A stretch of DNA of 8,221 nucleotides from NCBI GenBank assembly GCA_013202185.1, contig JABMSA010000188.1:1-8221 (forward strand), in the 5' to 3' direction. The position numbers and the translations under genes were made by a program. Source of the stretch: Planctomycetota bacterium (GTDB lineage Bacteria > Planctomycetota > PUPC01 > JABMSA01). Positions within the stretch are counted from its first letter, which is position 1. The number at the start of each line of letters is the position of its first letter. Below are positions 1 through 6,613 of the stretch, one piece after another. The notes under the pieces were generated by a model. That model ran no database searches. It was given only the letters and a program-made list of their open reading frames with translations, and had not been told where the DNA came from.

Positions 1-696
1 CACGCGGGCGATCCCGAGAATCGAATTGAGGATAGCATCGCGGAAGCGGACCGCGAGATCGGGATTGTCGAGGATCAGGAAGATGAGGTTCTCGACGCCA
101 TAAACAGACATAGCAAACGTCACGGGCCCGCGCATCCCGCGAAACAGCGGCGGCCTCACGCCCAACGCCTGCAGCCGCGCCTTCTCCTCGTCCCAATTAT
201 CCGGCAGGATGAAACTCCGCATGTCAAGAGCCTCGACGCGATCGAGCAGCGCCTTCAGCTCGTGTTCATTGTTCGCCGACTGCATCAGCCACCAGGATCG
301 ATCTTTCCAGACATTCTCCGCCTCGAAGAGGTCGCTCATTCCCTTCGTGGCCGGATATCGCCTTGTGGGATCGCCGCTGTGGCCGTCGCCGAGCAGCCGC
401 CGTCCCACAATCTGTTCCGCCTTCTCGTTGTAGGCCTTGTTCAACGCCACCCGCCACTCCTCGTCGTGGTCGTAGCGCCAATGGTCCTCCGGTACCCCGA
501 GTTCGTCGAACACGCATTCGCCGCTCATCATGACGCCGAGCGGCACCTGGGGGATGTCCTTGCCAAACGGATCGGCGGCGGCCACCTGTTGGTCGGCCCA
601 GAACTTTTCGAGGTCGACGGGTGCGAGGCCGCCGTTGGCTTTCGTCTTCGACATCAGATCGTCGATCTTGCGTGCGTGTTCAGTCGGTATGTCCAT
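1..696 (-). CDS. UroD-superfamily (uroporphyrinogen decarboxylase-like) protein, 3' end outside window
   Basis: Open for 232 codons from ATG at 694-696 to the left edge with no stop, so the C-terminus is missing. An AGGA-type ribosome site (708-711) precedes the ATG. Residues 51-75 (VPLGVMMSGECVFDELGVPE) and 186-214 (RGMRGPVTFAMSVYGVENL, then a DNPDL motif) match my memory of the UroD/MtaA/CmuA TIM-barrel superfamily, in which a G-P-[FV]-T segment is followed by a D-N-P-[ED] helix. The RQAGRY-type N-terminal motif of true HemE is absent, so a haem-pathway role is unlikely. Such proteins are often found beside sugar ABC transporters and their reaction is usually unknown; some relatives are corrinoid or one-carbon methyltransferases. 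It lies 36 bp after ATPase B on the same strand and is probably the last visible operon gene. Superfamily call fairly sure; function unknown. Confidence 0.75.
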   Translation of the reverse strand, partial: MDIPTEHARKIDDLMSKTKANGGLAPVDLEKFWADQQVAAADPFGKDIPQVPLGVMMSGECVFDELGVPEDHWRYDHDEEWRVALNKAYNEKAEQIVGRRLLGDGHSGDPTRRYPATKGMSDLFEAENVWKDRSWWLMQSANNEHELKALLDRVEALDMRSFILPDNWDEEKARLQALGVRPPLFRGMRGPVTFAMSVYGVENLIFLILDNPDLAVRFRDAILNSILGIARV

Positions 697-732
697 TGCT
701 TCGCCTTTCCTGCAATCGGAAGTCCGATCGCC

Positions 733-1779
733 TCAGATCGTTTGTTCAGGCCAAAGTATTATCCGCTCGGGATCCACCTGCGGATGAATCGTATCGCCCT
801 GATGAATATCCGCCGTCGCCGGTGCGACGATGTGCACATTGCACCCGCCCCAATCGACAAGCAGAATCTTCGTCGGGCCCATGTCCTCGACCAGCGTCAC
901 TCGGGCCTCGCGTTCTCCGCCGCGCGGCTGGATGTCCTCCGGCCGAACGCCAAGGATCATCGAGTTGCCGCCGCCCTCCCCTGCCGCTGCGACGGCTACG
1001 CCGTTGTCGGCGACCCACGCCCCGCCGGACCGCTCGACCTTCAGCAGGTTGATGGCGGGCTGCCCGAGCTGCCGCGCCACCACGGGCGACACCGGCCGGC
1101 GGAAAATGTCCTCCGGCGAGCCCGTCTGCAGGACCCGGCCCTCGCCAAGCACCACGATTCTGTCGCCCATCGACAATGCTTCGACCTGGTCGTGCGTGAC
1201 GTAAACCATCGGCGTCTTCAGCTCTCGCCGCAAGCAAACGAGTTCGACGCGCAGCGCCTCACGGAGCTTTGCGTCGAGGTTGGTGAGGGGCTCGTCCATC
1301 AGGAAGACTCGCGGCCGCCGCACGATGGCGCGCCCGATTGCCACCCGCTGCATTTCGCCGCCCGAAAGCCGCTGCGATCTTCTGTCGAGCAGGCCTGCTA
1401 TCTTCAGAAGCTCCGCCGCCCAGGATACTCGCTGAGCTATTTCGTCTTCCGACAGCCGCCTGCCCGGCGCCCGCAGCGGAAACTCGAGATTCCTCCGTAC
1501 CGTCCAGTTCGGGTAGAGGGAAAAGTCCTGGAAGACGAGTGCAACATCGCGCTCGGCGGGCGTGCGGCTTGTCACGTCTTCGCCGGCCATTTGTATCGTG
1601 CCCTCCTGCGGCGCCTCGAGGCCGGCGATGGTGCGCAGCAGCGTGGTCTTTCCGGCGCCGGTCGGCCCCAGCACCACCAGCAGTTCGTCGGGCCCTACAT
1701 TGAGCGACACCGACCGGAGCGCCGTTACACTGCCGAATTTCTTCGTGACGCGGTCAATTGCAAGAAATGGCTTTTGCAC
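733..1779 (-). CDS. CUT1-type sugar ABC transporter ATPase (ATPase B, MalK/UgpC-like)
   Basis: This is a 348-residue nucleotide-binding subunit that would power import through the two permeases at the cytoplasmic face. Visible motifs are Walker A GPTGAGKT (38-45), Q-loop Q84, signature LSGGE (138-142), Walker B VFLMDE with catalytic E163, D-loop NLDA (167-170) and switch histidine H196. Residues from about 235 form the C-terminal TOBE/OB regulatory region typical of MalK-like proteins, and the length is normal for the family. The start is a GTG (1777-1779) whose G is shared with the TAG stop of ATPase A. There is no good ribosome site of its own, so translation probably depends on the upstream gene. 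All catalytic residues are present. It differs clearly from ATPase A, so the two probably work as a heterodimer, as GlpS/GlpT do in rhizobia (inference). Confidence 0.93.
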   Translation of the reverse strand: MQKPFLAIDRVTKKFGSVTALRSVSLNVGPDELLVVLGPTGAGKTTLLRTIAGLEAPQEGTIQMAGEDVTSRTPAERDVALVFQDFSLYPNWTVRRNLEFPLRAPGRRLSEDEIAQRVSWAAELLKIAGLLDRRSQRLSGGEMQRVAIGRAIVRRPRVFLMDEPLTNLDAKLREALRVELVCLRRELKTPMVYVTHDQVEALSMGDRIVVLGEGRVLQTGSPEDIFRRPVSPVVARQLGQPAINLLKVERSGGAWVADNGVAVAAAGEGGGNSMILGVRPEDIQPRGGEREARVTLVEDMGPTKILLVDWGGCNVHIVAPATADIHQGDTIHPQVDPERIILWPEQTI

Positions 1780-2846
1780 TATAGTCGCTGCCCCGTGTTG
1801 CCGTCAAAAAACCGGGTATGCTCGGCATTGAAACTGAGGCGTATCGATTCGCCGACAGCCCGCGCATCGGCGTCGCCGGCGCGCATGACAAGATTGTGTG
1901 CAAAGCCGGTGTCGATATGAATGCTGCGGAAATTCCCCTGGTATTCGTCCATCACCACGGATCCGGCGATCGGACCGTCGCTCGACGGATACACGTATTC
2001 GGGCCTGACGCCGAGCGTGACCGGGCCGGGCCGAACGTCGCGCCCGAGCGGCATGCGGGCCTGGCTTTGATGCGGAACGAAAAACCGCTGTCCATCGTCG
2101 GCGACAACGCTTCCGGGAATGAAATTCATGCCCGGGCTGCCGACGAACCTGGCCACGAACAAACTCGCGGGATCGTCGTAGACCTCCGTTGGCGGACCGG
2201 CCTGGCATATCATGCCTTCGTGCATCACCACCACGCGGTCGGCCAGGCTCATCGCCTCTTCCTGATCGTGTGTCACGTAGATCGTGGTTACCTTCATCTC
2301 CTGTTGGCGGCTGCGAATGAACTCGCGCATCTCGAGGCGCTTGTCGGCGTCGAGCGTGCCGAGCGGCTCATCCATCAAGTACACTTTCGGCCGGCGCACG
2401 ACCGCCCGCGCCAGGGCAACGCGCTGCTGATCGCCGCCGCTGAGCTGCCGCGGGTAACGCCTCAGCAGTGCCCCCAGGCCCATCACACGCGAAACATCGG
2501 CAACCCGCTCGCGGCATTCGCGTCGCGCGGCGCCCGTCGACTCCAGCGTGAAGGCGATATTTTGCTCGACGGTCATGTGGGGATAAAGAGCGTAAAACTG
2601 AAACACGAACCCAACGTCGCGCTGTGCCGGGCGCAGCCGTGTGACGTCTTGGCCGGCGATGATCACGCGCCCGTCCGACGGGGCCTCGAGGCCCGCGACC
2701 ATTCTAAGGGTCGTCGTCTTGCCGCATCCCGAGGGCCCCAGCAGCACAATGAACTCGCCCTCGTCGATGCTCAGATCAACACCCTTCACCGCTTCGGTGC
2801 CGTCGGCGAAAGTCTTCTTGAGTTGTTGAAGCTGAAGAAAGCTCAC
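1779..2846 (-). CDS. CUT1-type sugar ABC transporter ATPase (ATPase A, MalK/UgpC-like)
   Basis: This is a 355-residue ATPase of the carbohydrate-uptake (CUT1) family. Walker A is GPSGCGKT (37-44), Q-loop Q83, signature LSGGD (135-139), Walker B VYLMDE (155-160), D-loop TLDA (164-167) and switch histidine H193, followed by a C-terminal TOBE-type region from about 235. I chose the GTG at 2844-2846: it gives the family's usual N-terminus (SFLQLQQLKKTF), has GGAGG at 2851-2855, and makes a GTGA overlap with the stop of the small membrane gene. A longer reading to 2939 only adds residues antisense-like to nothing known and overlaps that gene heavily. Both ATPases keep a full set of catalytic residues. 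The substrate cannot be read from this subunit. Confidence 0.93.
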   Translation of the reverse strand: MSFLQLQQLKKTFADGTEAVKGVDLSIDEGEFIVLLGPSGCGKTTTLRMVAGLEAPSDGRVIIAGQDVTRLRPAQRDVGFVFQFYALYPHMTVEQNIAFTLESTGAARRECRERVADVSRVMGLGALLRRYPRQLSGGDQQRVALARAVVRRPKVYLMDEPLGTLDADKRLEMREFIRSRQQEMKVTTIYVTHDQEEAMSLADRVVVMHEGMICQAGPPTEVYDDPASLFVARFVGSPGMNFIPGSVVADDGQRFFVPHQSQARMPLGRDVRPGPVTLGVRPEYVYPSSDGPIAGSVVMDEYQGNFRSIHIDTGFAHNLVMRAGDADARAVGESIRLSFNAEHTRFFDGNTGQRL

Positions 2847-3016
2847 TCGGCCTCCGGCTTGCCCATATGCGAGGTAACAATGTGAAACACGGTGAAAATA
2901 ATAGTTGCAAAGAACCCCGTGCGGAAACCGCCGTCCCACCAGGGCTGAAGGATCGTTCCTATCCCGAAGGCGATCCCCGCAAGAGCGATCAGATTCAGAA
3001 TCTTAATCACGCGCAT
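2843..3016 (-). CDS. Small two-helix membrane protein of the transporter operon
   Basis: This 57-residue protein starts at ATG 3014-3016, two bases after the stop of permease 2, and overlaps the GTG of ATPase A by 4 bp (GTGA). Two hydrophobic helices are visible, about residues 5-24 and 32-49, joined by a short turn with QPWWDGGFR. The C-terminus is short and polar. No catalytic motif is seen. Its place between permease and ATPase genes, with coupling on both sides, suggests an accessory subunit of the ABC importer. The rhizobial glycerol transporter operon has a small membrane protein (DUF2160) in a similar position, but I cannot show homology. A longer in-frame start at 3133 would overlap permease 2 and give a basic, low-quality N-terminus, so I rejected it. 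Confidence 0.8.
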   Translation of the reverse strand: MRVIKILNLIALAGIAFGIGTILQPWWDGGFRTGFFATIIFTVFHIVTSHMGKPEAE

Positions 3017-3018
3017 TC

Positions 3019-3894
3019 CTACTGTTTGATGGTTCCAAACGTGACGCCGCGAAGCAGGTGCTTGCGGACAAGCACGGTGAACACGGCCACCGGCACAACG
3101 AACACGAGCGCGCCCGCCGCCACCTGCGGCCACGGCACGCCCGAGATGTTTCCTTGCAGGCCCGCAAAGTAAACGGGCACGGTCACCGCGCGCGAGCTGT
3201 TGAGCGCCATCGCGAATCCGTATTCGTTCAGGGCCGAAATCAGGCAGAAGACGGCCGTCACCGCCATACCGGTAGCAGCGTGAGGCACGATGATCCTCCA
3301 GAACGCCTGCAACCGCGAGTAGCCGTCGACGAGCGCCGCGTCTTCATACGCGCGGGGGATGTCGTCGATGAAGCCTTTCATCAGCCACACCGACAAAGAA
3401 AGATTGAACGATGTGTAAAGCAGTATGAGCCCGACGTGCGTGTTTTGGAGGTTAAACTGGCGATACATCATGAACACCGGCACCACCACCGCCAGCGGCG
3501 GCAGGAAACGCGTCGACAGAATGAAGAACAGCCAGTCCTTCGCACCGGCGATTCGAAAGCGGCTGAACCCGTAGGCGCACGCTGTGCCCAGGCCAACGGC
3601 GCTCAGCGCACTAAGAGCGCCGATGATCAGGCTGTTGGCGAGGTAGTGAAAGAAGCTGTAGTCCGAGCCGATGTTCACTGCGCCGAGCCGTCGGTATGCG
3701 TCGGTGCTCGCCGTGAACAGCACGCTTGTGTCCGAGCCGTCGGGCGATTCTATTTTCGATGCAACCGGAATGAACTTCGCCGTCGGGCTGATTGTGTCTT
3801 CCTTGAGCTTGAACGACGTGATCGCCAGCCACGCCAGCGGCATGACCGCCACGGAGAAGTAAACCACGATCACGAGCCATCGAATGATTTTCAT
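3019..3894 (-). CDS. CUT1 sugar ABC transporter permease 2 (MalG-like)
   Basis: This is a 291-residue inner-membrane permease with about six hydrophobic segments: roughly 5-26, 84-109, 120-143, 152-172, 207-224 and 256-276. The cytoplasmic EAA loop that docks the ATPase is at 184-204 (DAALVDG, then nine residues, then IIVP), with Asp in place of the usual Glu. About 50 residues (31-82) lie between the first two helices. This is the usual MalG-type topology and length. The ATG overlaps the stop of permease 1 as ATGA (3891-3894), which indicates coupled translation. It would pair with permease 1 to form the translocation path. Confidence 0.92.
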   Translation of the reverse strand: MKIIRWLVIVVYFSVAVMPLAWLAITSFKLKEDTISPTAKFIPVASKIESPDGSDTSVLFTASTDAYRRLGAVNIGSDYSFFHYLANSLIIGALSALSAVGLGTACAYGFSRFRIAGAKDWLFFILSTRFLPPLAVVVPVFMMYRQFNLQNTHVGLILLYTSFNLSLSVWLMKGFIDDIPRAYEDAALVDGYSRLQAFWRIIVPHAATGMAVTAVFCLISALNEYGFAMALNSSRAVTVPVYFAGLQGNISGVPWPQVAAGALVFVVPVAVFTVLVRKHLLRGVTFGTIKQ

Positions 3895-4778
3895 TGTTGC
3901 GTCTTGCCTTGCTTACGCTGGATGAAATCGATGTACCGGGTGAAAACGCTGGCCAGGGCGATCACGATCACAAGCAGCACGCAAGCATACGCGCTGCCCA
4001 GGCCGGTCTTCCCATCGCCGAATACCTTCTGAAACAATAGTGCGCTCAGCGTTTGCGTTGCGGCGTCGTTGGGGCCCGTGACCGCCATGACCAGGTCAAA
4101 CTGCTTGAGCGCGTCGGTGGTGCGCAGCAGCACCGCCAGCGCCAGCAGCGGCGCGCACATCGGCAGCGTGATGCGCCTGAATATGCGCCAGGCGCCCGCG
4201 CGGTCGATCTCCGCCGCCTCGTAGATGTACTGCGGAATCGAGTTGAGCCCGGCCAGTGCTATCAGCATCATGAACGGCGTCCACATCCACACGTCGATCA
4301 TCAGGATCGAAATCAGCTTGAGGCCTGGTGCCGTGAGCCACTCGGGCTGGCCCAGGCCAACGGCTGCGAGGATATGATTGAGGATGCCGTAATCGCCGCT
4401 GAGAATCTGATGCCAAAACAGCGCCATCACCGCCGGCGACAACATCATCGGAATGAGGAGGACCGTGAGGATCGCGCTCTTGCCCCTGAATCCGCGCTGC
4501 AGCGCGAGGGCCAGGCAGAAACCGAGGCACAGCTCGATCGACACCGCCGCCGCAACGAACACCGCTGTCGTGCGGATCGCCTCCACGAATTCGGCAGTCG
4601 AGAAAACCCTCGAGTAGTTCGACCCGCCCACGTATCGCGCGCCGCCGCCCACCAGCTCGGCGTCGGTGAAACTGAGCACCACGTTGTAGAGCAGCGGGAA
4701 GATGTTGAGCACGATCAGCACAACAAGCGCCGGCCCCACAAAGCCGTACTTCAGTAATCCTGTGCGCTGACTGACCAT
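3891..4778 (-). CDS. CUT1 sugar ABC transporter permease 1 (MalF/UgpA-like)
   Basis: This is a 295-residue permease with a first helix at about 11-37 and further hydrophobic segments near 70-95, 102-123, 153-177, 207-219 and 262-281. The EAA loop is at 187-206 (EAAEIDRAGAWRIFRRITLP). It fits the consensus spacing exactly, except that R193 sits where glycine is usual; I recall this DRA/DRAS variant in other members. I chose ATG 4776-4778, with a weak AGGCG upstream, because translation from there begins MVSQRTGLLKYG, a normal N-terminus. An in-frame GTG at 4815-4817 would add 13 residues from inside a heptamer repeat and is less likely. The gene follows the hairpin-rich spacer after the binding-protein gene. 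Confidence 0.92.
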   Translation of the reverse strand: MVSQRTGLLKYGFVGPALVVLIVLNIFPLLYNVVLSFTDAELVGGGARYVGGSNYSRVFSTAEFVEAIRTTAVFVAAAVSIELCLGFCLALALQRGFRGKSAILTVLLIPMMLSPAVMALFWHQILSGDYGILNHILAAVGLGQPEWLTAPGLKLISILMIDVWMWTPFMMLIALAGLNSIPQYIYEAAEIDRAGAWRIFRRITLPMCAPLLALAVLLRTTDALKQFDLVMAVTGPNDAATQTLSALLFQKVFGDGKTGLGSAYACVLLVIVIALASVFTRYIDFIQRKQGKTQQ

Positions 4779-4803
4779 GCACGTGCGCCTGCGAATTATG
4801 GTT

Positions 4804-4831
4804 CCAGCGTCCAGCACCCAGCACCCAGCAG
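4804..4831. repeat. Heptanucleotide tandem repeat, four units
   Basis: Four adjacent heptamers of the form CCAGCAC are visible on the plus strand. The first unit ends in GT and the last in AG instead of AC. The array lies 25 bp upstream of the chosen start of permease 1, so it is within the mRNA before that gene. Heptamer repeats of this kind occur as dispersed short sequence repeats in several bacterial groups (general knowledge). Confidence 0.8.
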
Positions 4832-4838
4832 TGAACTA

Positions 4839-4944
4839 CTGGGCTACTATCAGTCGTCCTTACAGGACTGCACCCGCGACCCGGTGTTCGCCTTGTTCAG
4901 TGCCGTAGGCACGGCTGACGGTAGCCCAGCGTTTCAACGCTGGG
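4839..4944. repeat. Composite palindromic element: three hairpins inside a 9-bp inverted repeat
   Basis: Stem 1 is GTCCT-tac-AGGAC (4856-4868). Stem 2 is GTGCC-gta-GGCAC (4900-4912) or, alternatively, GCCGT-aggc-ACGGC (4902-4915). Stem 3 is CCCAGCGT-ttca-ACGCTGGG (4925-4944). In addition CTGGGCTAC (4839-4847) is the perfect inverse of GTAGCCCAG (4921-4929), which overlaps stem 3, so two exclusive folds are possible. The words of this element resemble dispersed intergenic repeats I have seen in environmental bacterial genomes. It is probably a REP-like repeat. Confidence 0.75.
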
Positions 4945-5003
4945 ACCTCAACGTTGGCTGGGGCCATTGTTGTTGCAAAAGAAGTGTTCCGGCACGCCGC
5001 GCT

Positions 5004-6341
5004 CTACTCTTCCTTCAGCAGGCCCGCCTCCGCGAAGATCTTCTCGTGCTCCTTCGCGATCGCATCGAGGGCCTCCTTCGGCGTCTTGACATCGTCGAGC
5101 GCCTCGCCTACGTATTTCTGCGCGACCGACAGCAACTCACTGTACTGCGGCACGTTCCAGAAATCCTGCAGGTGCTCCAATGACTCGGCAAACGGCTCGT
5201 TATACGGAGTCGCCTGTCGGAATTCTTCGCTCTGGAGGATGAGCTTGTTGGCCGTGAAACCCGCCGGCTTGGTAATCCATTTTTTCTGAATGTCGGTCTG
5301 CAGGAACCACGCAATGAACTTCTTCGCCAGCTCCTGCTGTTCGGGCGGCACCTTCGCCGAGATACTGAAGCCCTGCCCGCCAAGGCTCACGACACGCCGG
5401 TCGCCCTTCCTCGGCATAATGAAAAACCCCGCCTTGTCGCCCATCTCGTCAACGGCCTCCGGGAAAAAAGCGAAGTAGTCCATGACCATTGCCGTCGTAC
5501 CGTTCTTGAAGACCTCGAGCGTCTGACTGTAACGGAGATTGAGTGCGCCCTTCGGCGCGAACTTCAGCAGCTCCTTGAGAAACTCGAGCGACTCGACGGA
5601 AGCTTCGCAGTTGACGTAACCGTCGGCCCGGTAAGTCTCGGGGTCGCCCCACGAGCCGCCGAACGTCCACATGATCTGCTGAAAGCCCATCGTTAGCGAA
5701 TCGTATGCGCGCCCGGTGAGCGGCGCGCAGCCGTATCGCTTTTGATCGGGACGGTGAAAGAACTCGGCCACGTCACGAAACTCATCCCAGGTGTCGGGCA
5801 CGGCAAGCTCGCGGTTATACTTCGCCTTGAACGCCGCCTTCTCCTTCGGATCTTCGAACCAGTCTTTCCGGTAAGCAAAGCCGATGGCATCGGTTTCACA
5901 AGGTGCTGCGAAGTACTTTCCGCTGCCGCTCGGGTACTCGCAGAGGTATCGCCAGGCACGTTCGTTTATGGCATCCATGTCGACGGCCGTCGGCAGCCAG
6001 TCGGTGAGTTCGAGGTAGAGGCCCTTCGTGGCGCCCACCCCGATCCACTGGCTGTCGCCCACCACGATGTCAAAGTCCGTCCGCTTATTCGCGAAGTTCA
6101 TGAAGACCTTGGTCTGGTAGCTGTCCCACGGGATCTGAGAGACGTTCACCGCAATGCCCGTTTCCTTTTCGAATTCGTTGCCCAGCTCCTGGAGTCCCTC
6201 GGCCGGCGCCCACTGAGCCCACCAGATAGTGATCGACTTAGCGGCCGCATCGCCAACGTCGGCATCGGGCTTGCCGCAACCCGCAACCAGCGCCACGAGA
6301 ATGCACGCCCCGCAGATTCCGATAGCTCTCAGAAACTTCAT
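5004..6341 (-). CDS. Extracellular solute-binding lipoprotein, family 1 (CUT1 carbohydrate type)
   Basis: This 445-residue protein captures the substrate outside the cytoplasmic membrane and delivers it to the permeases. Residues 1-21 form a signal peptide ending in a lipobox LVAGC, with the lipidated cysteine at C22. The mature part starts with ITIWWAQWAP and has the family-1 layout: an E-F-E-K-E-T-G-I segment near 58-65, an F-D-I-V-V-G-D segment near 89-95, and aromatic residues through the ligand-cleft regions. The length is typical. The ATG (6339-6341) has a strong AAAGGAG (6350-6356) at 8-nt spacing, much better than the sites of the downstream genes, which fits high expression of the binding protein. 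It is the first gene of the operon. Substrate unknown: sugar, oligosaccharide or polyol are all possible. Confidence 0.93.
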   Translation of the reverse strand: MKFLRAIGICGACILVALVAGCGKPDADVGDAAAKSITIWWAQWAPAEGLQELGNEFEKETGIAVNVSQIPWDSYQTKVFMNFANKRTDFDIVVGDSQWIGVGATKGLYLELTDWLPTAVDMDAINERAWRYLCEYPSGSGKYFAAPCETDAIGFAYRKDWFEDPKEKAAFKAKYNRELAVPDTWDEFRDVAEFFHRPDQKRYGCAPLTGRAYDSLTMGFQQIMWTFGGSWGDPETYRADGYVNCEASVESLEFLKELLKFAPKGALNLRYSQTLEVFKNGTTAMVMDYFAFFPEAVDEMGDKAGFFIMPRKGDRRVVSLGGQGFSISAKVPPEQQELAKKFIAWFLQTDIQKKWITKPAGFTANKLILQSEEFRQATPYNEPFAESLEHLQDFWNVPQYSELLSVAQKYVGEALDDVKTPKEALDAIAKEHEKIFAEAGLLKEE

Positions 6342-6362
6342 CGCAGATTCTCCTTTCGAGCA

Positions 6363-6400
6363 GTGCCATCACTCGCGTCCGCGCGTCCGTGATGGAGCAC
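6363..6400 (-). promoter_or_regulatory. Imperfect inverted repeat in the leader of the binding-protein gene
   Basis: On the plus strand GTGC-CATCAC (6363-6372) pairs with GTGATG-ga-GCAC (6389-6400): ten pairs, a 2-nt bulge and a 16-nt loop. The loop contains most of an exact tandem copy of CGCGTCCG (6374-6381 and 6382-6389). It lies between the candidate promoter and the ribosome site, so it could be a repressor operator or an mRNA leader stem. Function is inferred only from position. Confidence 0.55.
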
Positions 6401-6427
6401 ATTGTCAACCAAAAAGTCCGACTTGGA

Positions 6428-6456
6428 ATTTTAGCGACTAAAGCCTGAGGATGCAA
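6428..6456 (-). promoter_or_regulatory. Candidate sigma-70 promoter for the transporter operon
   Basis: Read on the minus strand, TTGCAT (6451-6456) and TAAAAT (6428-6433) are separated by exactly 17 bp. The -10 has one mismatch to consensus, the -35 three. Transcription would begin near 6421, giving a leader of about 80 nt that includes the inverted repeat. An exact TTGACA nearer the gene lacks a partner -10. Confidence 0.45.
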
Positions 6457-6480
6457 GCAAAAAGCATGGGGATGGGGGAG

Positions 6481-6540
6481 GGGGACGCCCCGCCGCACGG
6501 CGGATACGCCCCGCTCCGGGGCCTGGCGTTGCCCGCCCTC
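6481..6540 (+). repeat. Hairpin-rich repeat, copy A
   Basis: Three short-loop hairpins stand side by side: GGGG-acg-CCCC (6481-6491), CCGCC-gcac-GGCGG (6490-6503) and GCCCCG-ctc-CGGGGC (6508-6522). The core 6498-6540 (CGGCGGATA, hairpin, TGGCGTTGCCCGCCCTC) recurs inverted at 7370-7409 on the other side of the HEPN-like gene. It occupies the space between the two divergent promoters. No protein-coding signal is seen here. Confidence 0.75.
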
Positions 6541-6553
6541 TTCGCTTTCCCTC

Positions 6554-6582
6554 TTGATTCTCCGGGCATCTCGACCTACAAT
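6554..6582 (+). promoter_or_regulatory. Candidate sigma-70 promoter for the HEPN-like gene
   Basis: TTGATT (6554-6559) and TACAAT (6577-6582) are separated by exactly 17 bp. The -10 has one mismatch and the -35 two. Transcription would begin near 6589, about 25 nt before the chosen ATG, which rules out the longer in-frame TTG start at 6554. Confidence 0.55.
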
Positions 6583-6613
6583 CAGAGGACCTTATCATGG
6601 GAAAGGTTGGCAA

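Larger units (their letters stand above)
4779..5003. other. 225-bp intra-operon spacer rich in repeats and hairpins
   Basis: This non-coding gap lies between the binding-protein gene and permease 1. It holds a heptamer tandem repeat (4804-4831), a long-range 9-bp inverted repeat (4839-4847 with 4921-4929) and three short-loop hairpins (4856-4868, 4900-4915, 4925-4944). Small reading frames across it (for example 4884-5183 on the plus strand) look like translations of repeat DNA. No T-tract follows the hairpins on the minus strand, so a classical intrinsic terminator is not evident. Confidence 0.8.

Noticed and set aside
1..696. Calling the left-edge gene hemE
   Set aside because: The HemE N-terminal motif is missing and the context is a sugar importer, so only the superfamily is supported.
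262..1920. 552-codon plus-strand open frame, and other long plus-strand frames at 1818-2885, 3058-4032, 4053-4757 and 5742-6392
   Set aside because: They are antisense to well-supported transporter genes, are rich in Arg/His/Pro as GC-rich shadows are, and show no domain.
2847..2939. Longer N-terminus for ATPase A
   Set aside because: It would overlap the small membrane gene by about 90 bp; the GTG at 2846 gives the normal family N-terminus and a GTGA coupling.
4779..4817. Upstream GTG start for permease 1
   Set aside because: It adds 13 residues encoded by repeat DNA and has no better ribosome site than the ATG at 4778.
4839..4944. Rho-independent terminator or CRISPR repeats in the operon gap
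   Set aside because: There is no T-run after the stems on the minus strand, and the hairpins differ from each other with no regular repeat-spacer pattern.
6239..6246. GC-rich GCGGCCGC palindrome near the start of the binding-protein gene
   Set aside because: It lies within clear coding sequence for an Ala-Ala-Ala-Lys stretch and needs no further explanation.
6403..6408. Exact TTGACA on the minus strand as the operon -35
   Set aside because: The matching -10 position 17 bp on is CGCGCG, so no promoter can be built on it.
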